Positions 59,629 to 64,000 of a DNA stretch of 64,000 nucleotides are shown here, piece after piece. The notes beneath the pieces are model-generated. The model was not told the DNA's origin, ran no database searches, and was given only the letters and a program-made list of their open reading frames with translations. This DNA is from Phlegmacium glaucopus (Eukaryota; Basidiomycota; Agaricomycetes; Agaricales; Cortinariaceae). Both the position numbers and the translations under genes were made by a program. The stretch is from NCBI GenBank assembly GCA_015039465.1, contig MU130698.1, positions 166,133 through 230,132 of the forward strand, in the 5' to 3' direction. The stretch's first letter is position 1. Each line of letters opens with the position of its first letter.

Positions 59629-60632
59629 TGTTGGAATTTATTGAACTCAGGGATTAAGTATTTGATAATACGATTCACGTTTGGCCAGCGCGGGTCGAGC
59701 GCCTTGCAAACGAGTGAGTAAAACGGTACACTACTACTACTACTCATATCCTATCATGCTTACTAATCATTCCTAATCGGGAAGACCTTTTCTAATGCTC
59801 GAAAATATTCAACACACCCCCTCGAGCATTGCAAAGCTCGAAACTATGCACCCCCATAAACCAATAATAACCATCCCCCAACCCATGAGAGATCTGAGTA
59901 AGCCTAGTTTGTGGCAAAAATCAAGTGATGAGGTGAAAAACGAGTGTTGATGATTTGAATGAAATGAATGTAGCCAATGGATGAAAGAATGTGTTGTAGT
60001 GTGTCTGTGGTGCCTCGAGGTGTGAAAGGAATTGTTTGAGAATGAAAAAACTGTGTTGTTACAAACTCGTTCAGCGGTGTTGGCACTTGCCCCCATTCTG
60101 AGTGGTCAGAGGTGCATCTTGCACTTGCCCTCAACTCGGGTGGTCAGAGGTGTTGCACTTAACGGTTCCAACCCTTCCCCATCTTCCAATCCAACCTTCA
60201 AACCCTCCTCTGCACAATCTGATCCTAAACCTCCCATCCATCTCCCAACAGCAACCTGCTGCTCCCTAGGTAAATGCTGGTGAGTGTTGTTGTGATCCCT
60301 TGAGTGCTTCTGAGTGGTGAGGACTTCGAAATGCCTGCAAGTCAAACAGGGCTTCGATCGTCGAGATTGCGAACGTCGAGTACTGAGTTCCAATTCCGAG
60401 ACTTCGAACCGGCTTTTTAGGACGGGTGCCACCCGCGACTCGTTTGTGTTGGAATTTATTGAACTCAGGGATTAAGTATTTGATAATATGATTCACGTTT
60501 GGCCAGCGCGGGTCGAGCGCCTTGCAAACGAGTGAGTAAAACGGTACACTACTACTACTACTCATATCCTATCATGCTTACTAATCATTCCTAATCGGGA
60601 AGACCTTTTCTAATGCTCGAAAATATTCAACA
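59629..60632 (-). mobile_element. LTR mini-element (TRIM-like), 1,004 bp
   Basis: Two 186 bp direct repeats (59629-59814 and 60447-60632) begin TGTTGG and end TTCAACA; they differ at one visible position. A 5 bp target duplication ATTAG flanks them (59624-59628, 60633-60637). A purine-rich GAGGGGGTG abuts the left repeat when read on the minus strand, which suggests minus orientation. The 630 bp interior has no gag or pol, so it is non-autonomous; two 35 bp near-repeats (GCACTTGCCC..) lie at about 60078-60158. It sits in array spacer. Confidence 0.88.
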
Positions 60633-60639
60633 ATTAGAC

Positions 60640-60940
60640 CAATAAGACCGAGAGTCGTGCCTGTTCATTGTTCCCGTTATTTTGATCCATAATCTCTGAC
60701 AAACAGCATTGCCATTTCTGGACCCCCAAGTGACACTGTGACATTGTGAAGTTCTTCTGAATTCTCATATCCATCGATAATGCTCCTATCTCATTCAACA
60801 ACCTTTTCAATTCAAGATAATATCATTCTATGTGGTGTATAACGTCGTACAAAGTGAGGAAGGCCATAGAAAAAAGGTACCGACAAAAGAACTATGTATG
60901 CTCATTGGATAATTTGGATCGATGAAATTGAATCTCCAGG
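60640..60940. repeat. Array spacer, unit 8
   Basis: Diverged spacer following the LTR element; the sequence before the element continues here after the target duplication. No gene. Confidence 0.5.
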
Positions 60941-60949
60941 GATTCAATA

Positions 60950-61800
60950 CCGTATCCAACAGACGAGATCGTATGGTAATCAGGTAATCATCGTCTTTGA
61001 CCCAACGCTGCAAAATTCTGTTAGCAATGCTTTTCACGAGATCAAAAAAGATACGTACTTTCTTGTATATCTGTGTTGGTGGTCATTTCCTCGGCCTCGT
61101 CGGACACCCCATAAGTAGCAGCCAAGGTCGAGGTCGATGGGTATGTTGGTGGCTGCAGCGCGGATGGAGAGATTGCTGGAATTACAGCAGGGCTGTTCGA
61201 GCGTACTGTAATCGCAGCCCTGCAAAGGGATGTTAATGTCAATCAATACAGGATGGGTTGCGAAATCAACGTACTTCCCAAGTCCACGATGAGGACTCGA
61301 TACGCCGAGATATCCCCGGTAAGCACCAGAGTCCGGGAGGGATCTGAGCGACCCCTCTTGTATCTTTTTTCTACTTCTGTTTGGTTAGTTGCAGCCGGCT
61401 GATGGGTTCCCTGACGGGGGGGTTTCGATGCCTCTCACCAGTTCCTGTGTTGTTGCCAGCATCCATGGTGGCCATGGATGCTATTGGAACGATCTCTTCT
61501 GATCGTTCCCAACATAACATGTTTATCGGTATTAGTCTTGAGCTCCCCATCCTGGGGCGCCCTCTGCCACGTCGATTGCGACTTGGGCTCCAGCTTGGAG
61601 GTCGATCCCGATGTTGTTCAGCCGTTCCCTGATACGCAGGGCCAATCCAGAACGACAAGCCGTAGAAGGATTGCGCACCCCAAGGCATAGTGTAGGCCCA
61701 CAAGTACAAGACGAACGGAGAGAAAAGTTGCGGGACAGGTAATAGCTGTTGCTTCGAATGTGTTTTGGATTATGGTGGGGTCTGAGAGGTTGGATGTAGT
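60950..61800 (-). pseudogene. Ser/Asn-rich array gene H, degenerate
   Basis: Blocks YTMPWGAQSFYGLSFWIGPAYQGTAE and SRNRRGRGRPRMGS are readable, but they are preceded and followed by stops and shifts. The Ser/Asn run is unrecognisable. The exon 2 and 3 region (60960-61250) is partly preserved, with VSDEAEEMTTNTDIQE. This is the outermost and most diverged array copy. Confidence 0.65.
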
Positions 61801-62027
61801 AGTAGGGCGTTGTGTCAAAGCTGAGGGGAGGAATTGCCAATACCGTCATCCCTGCCATGGGATCGCAGTCTTATATGTGGTACTTGTGTTCCTTGTTTAT
61901 CTATTTCGTACACATTTTACTCACAGAATATTTTTCAGGACAGTGACTCGTTCCCCATCAAGTCATGGATGTGTACTACTTTGACTTAAGCTTAAGCCAA
62001 CCCCGTTGGACTTTCTATGTTTTGTCG
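61801..62027. repeat. End of tandem array
   Basis: Promoter side of gene H with a TATA-like box near 61868, then spacer that stops within the GACTT..TTTTGTCGTG sequence at about 62027, where the next element begins. Confidence 0.55.
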
Positions 62028-62479
62028 TGTTGTAAGGAACGGAAATTGTTCAGACGCGTATTTCGCAAGCGTATCCCGTTTTAGCAATACGTCACGCGTG
62101 ACTTTTCCCATTCCGGAAAAGTGACGCGCACGGGAAAAGGAGCACGGGCAGCAACGGGCTCGCGCGATGGAAATGAAAATGAAGACAGCTAAAAATGAGC
62201 TAGCATGCTCTCAAAAATTAATTAAAGAAAAACAATTTTCTTTAAGGATCAATAACGCTAGTAAATTTCATTTTAAAATTTCCTTCATCCTAGGTATAAA
62301 AGTAGCAGAGTTTTATCGTAGAAAGGAGAGTGGAACAGCCCACCATTTAGCTAGCCTCGGATCTCTTATCTCATTCTCAAAAGGAGATCTAACAAATCTC
62401 TTTACTACAATTTCTCTTTCAAAAATACAAAACACGTTACATATACGAGTTCGCAACTGCATAAGCCGTCTATGCAGTC

Positions 62480-62638
62480 GAAAAAGATTATGTTTATTAA
62501 GTGTTTTCTGATCCTTCGGATCAGAAAACGAGAAGTAATTGATGATATGTATTTAGAGATAGAGGAACTGGGAATAGGTTTTTCGACTGAAACAAGTGCC
62601 AGTACCTATGAGAAAAGCAATCTAAGATGAGCTGTGAT
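62480..62638. repeat. Direct repeat copy 1 inside the recombinase element
   Basis: 159 bp, nearly identical to 62963-63142 apart from a 21 bp insertion there. It contains a perfect hairpin at 62504-62528 (TTTTCTGATCC, loop TTC). Confidence 0.85.
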
Positions 62639-62962
62639 GGGCGGGAGGGTCCAAGCAGCAAGAAAATCTGAGATGATTGATATAGGTCTATGACATATTG
62701 TGTCGAGTCACGGAAACAGATTTGAAAAAGGTTGATGGAGAGGCCAAAGTTGAAGTGAGGAGGACTGCTGCGAAAAAGGGAGAGGAGGGTGGGCAAAAGA
62801 AAGAGAGAGCTGCTCTGATGTCGAGCAGTGAAGTCTAACGCGAGGTTGTTGTGGTGGTGACAAAGAAAAAGATAGTCACGTCACAACTTAGATCTTTGCG
62901 TAGACAAGATTCTAGGTTCGCACTCCTTCCTCGTGTTCTCTTAGAATAAAATCTATGTGGTT

Positions 62963-63142
62963 GAAAAAGATTATGTTTATTAAGTGTTTTCTGATCCTTC
63001 GGATCAGAAAACGAGAAGTAATTGATGATATGTATTTAGAGATAGAGGAACTGGGAATAGGTTTGGGCAAAAACCCGAAGGGTTTTTCGACTGAAACAAG
63101 TGCCAGTACCTATGAGAAAAGCAATCTAAGATGAGCTGTGAT
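62963..63142. repeat. Direct repeat copy 2 with 21 bp hairpin insertion
   Basis: 180 bp. Same as copy 1 except for a 21 bp addition near 63065-63085 that itself makes a hairpin (AAACCC, loop GAA, GGGTTT). Confidence 0.85.
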
Positions 63143-63243
63143 TCCCGGGTATAAGGAGTCCAGTGACGCGACAAGCGAAGTCTTAGATGCCACAATTTAA
63201 GGAAATGGGCGGGATAAACAAAATACTCACTAAGTGTCAAATC

Positions 63244-64000
63244 CTAACGAGGTGGGGGCATGGTATATCGGGTGAAAGCATCCATGATCGGGGTGCCCTG
63301 AATATAGGGTGCGATGATTACTGCGTGCTGACGCAAGTAGACGAGGAATGCCTCACTAGACCACCTCCCAATAGACTTAACAACGTCGAAAGGAACTCCC
63401 CGCAGAAGGTACTCGAGCGTAGCGCCGATGCGGATGCCATGACCCTTTAAGGATTTGACACCCAGTTCAACAGCTGCCAAGTTGATGCGTTTGAGAAATT
63501 CGCCTCGGGTGAGAGGACAAAGTCCTTGAGGGTGCCTCCAAGCGAACAAAGCTTTGTCAGCTGGCGGGTTGTTGATGCTGAGGTGGTTTGTGAGAGCAGC
63601 CTGGGGATCAGCTGGGCCTTCTTGGGCAGACCAGTAAACGTCCTCCCCGCTGGGAGATGATTTCGTGCGAGGCAAGGCAAATACGGTCACCTGAAAGCCA
63701 TGTTGATCTTGGTTGCGCCTGATGTCGGATGGTTTGACATGTAGGGTATGGGTGAAAGCCTTTAGGGAAGGGACCGTGAATTCTCCAAGCCGGGCCGCCG
63801 AGAAGAAGGTGGTCGTCAGACAAGCGAAGACGGCCGCGTCTAGAGGGGTGGCCAGATCGAGCTTTCCCGCGATGGAGATGACCGTGGCCAGAGTCAAAGG
63901 GGCCCGTTTTGGTCTTTTGGATGAAGGAGGAGCTAGTAATGAAGCCCCATCGAGAGCTGCCTTCATCTCAGCCAAGTTCATGTTCCAAGGGGCACCATGC
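63244..64000 (-). CDS. Tyrosine recombinase, 5'-truncated by window edge
   Basis: The open frame ends at 63244 and continues past the right edge; the visible part is about 250 residues, and the Met at 63981 need not be the start. Signature residues of the fungal tyrosine-recombinase fold are present (counted from that Met): R64 in SAARLGEF, H181 and R184 in GHGIRIG, W207 in GRWSSEAF, and the nucleophile Y215 in FLVYLRQH. These enzymes cut and rejoin DNA to insert Crypton or DIRS-type elements. All key residues are intact, so it may be functional. The spacing GVPFDVVKSIGRWSS is typical of mushroom copies. Confidence 0.85.
   Translation of the reverse strand, partial: HGAPWNMNLAEMKAALDGASLLAPPSSKRPKRAPLTLATVISIAGKLDLATPLDAAVFACLTTTFFSAARLGEFTVPSLKAFTHTLHVKPSDIRRNQDQHGFQVTVFALPRTKSSPSGEDVYWSAQEGPADPQAALTNHLSINNPPADKALFAWRHPQGLCPLTRGEFLKRINLAAVELGVKSLKGHGIRIGATLEYLLRGVPFDVVKSIGRWSSEAFLVYLRQHAVIIAPYIQGTPIMDAFTRYTMPPPR

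Larger units (their letters stand above)
29780..62027. repeat. Tandem array of about eight 3.3-3.8 kb units
   Basis: A landmark (GGCCGGCCGCCTC and variants) occurs at about 32017, 35684, 39290, 42581, 46341, 49908 and 53272, i.e. every 3.3-3.8 kb. Between landmarks the same order repeats, all on the minus strand: an ORF fragment, an S28 carboxypeptidase relic, a spacer, a Ser/Asn-rich gene with its TATA box, and a promoter-side spacer. The array is interrupted by lectin segments (33.6-34.4 and 54.6-56.2 kb), by unrelated sequence at 56.2-58.2 kb and by an LTR mini-element at 59.6 kb. It is cut at about 62028 by another mobile element. Confidence 0.9.
62028..64000 (-). mobile_element. Tyrosine-recombinase mobile element (DIRS- or Crypton-like), partial
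   Basis: Array sequence stops at about 62027. From there the sequence is new: a 5' part rich in short inverted repeats (62070-62140), two direct repeats (62480-62638 and 62963-63142) and the recombinase gene at the right edge. It continues beyond the window. Class cannot be settled because the part that would carry or lack a reverse transcriptase is outside. Confidence 0.7.

Overview
The window looks like a repeat-rich Agaricomycete (mushroom-forming basidiomycete) genome. The genes are cut by many 50-65 bp GT-AG introns. Two carry the fungal FunK1 kinase signature, one is an 18-exon class II (lignin-type, AA2) heme peroxidase, and fungal-style transposons are scattered throughout, including a basidiomycete-type tyrosine-recombinase element running off the right end. 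A white-rot or litter-decay lifestyle would fit but is inference. All family assignments come from reading motifs; no search was run.

Layout. 1-4.1 kb: two minus-strand copies of a small secreted ricin-B-fold (beta-trefoil, QxW) lectin gene with repeated flanks, the first broken by a stop codon. 4.1-8.3 kb: mostly gene-free, with a 776 bp MITE whose 8 bp target duplication is clear. 8.3-22.3 kb: a multi-pass membrane protein gene, relics of a Vps10 sorting receptor and of a cytochrome P450, an intact FunK1 kinase gene, a duplicated scrap of its 5' end, a small coiled-coil gene, an isolated relic of the array gene family, and a second FunK1-like gene that is frameshifted and has lost its HRD motif. 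22.3-27.4 kb: the peroxidase gene and a 364 bp TA-flanked MITE. 27.6-29.3 kb: a lectin-bearing segment that is the inverted copy of the segment at 2.3-4.1 kb, so the central block of single-copy genes lies between inverted repeats.

29.8-62.0 kb is a tandem array. A unit of about 3.3-3.8 kb recurs about eight times, always in the same orientation. On the minus strand each unit holds (i) a three-exon gene for an unrecognised Ser/Asn-, Pro- and Gln-rich protein with an acidic tail, (ii) a decayed S28 serine carboxypeptidase gene, and (iii) a fragment of an unrecognised ORF. Four copies of gene (i) (30.5, 37.5, 44.8 and 48.3 kb) have intact frames and TATA boxes; the others are broken. Every S28 copy is broken. 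Lectin segments (33.6 and 55.1 kb) and a 1,004 bp LTR mini-element (59.6 kb) have been inserted into or duplicated within the array. From about 62.03 kb a tyrosine-recombinase retroelement or Crypton-like element begins and runs off the window.

The likely active genes are three or four lectin and Ser/Asn-rich paralogues, the peroxidase, one FunK1 kinase, the membrane protein and the coiled-coil protein. They do not form an evident pathway. What stands out is the lineage-specific amplification of two small gene families, with decayed neighbours carried along.
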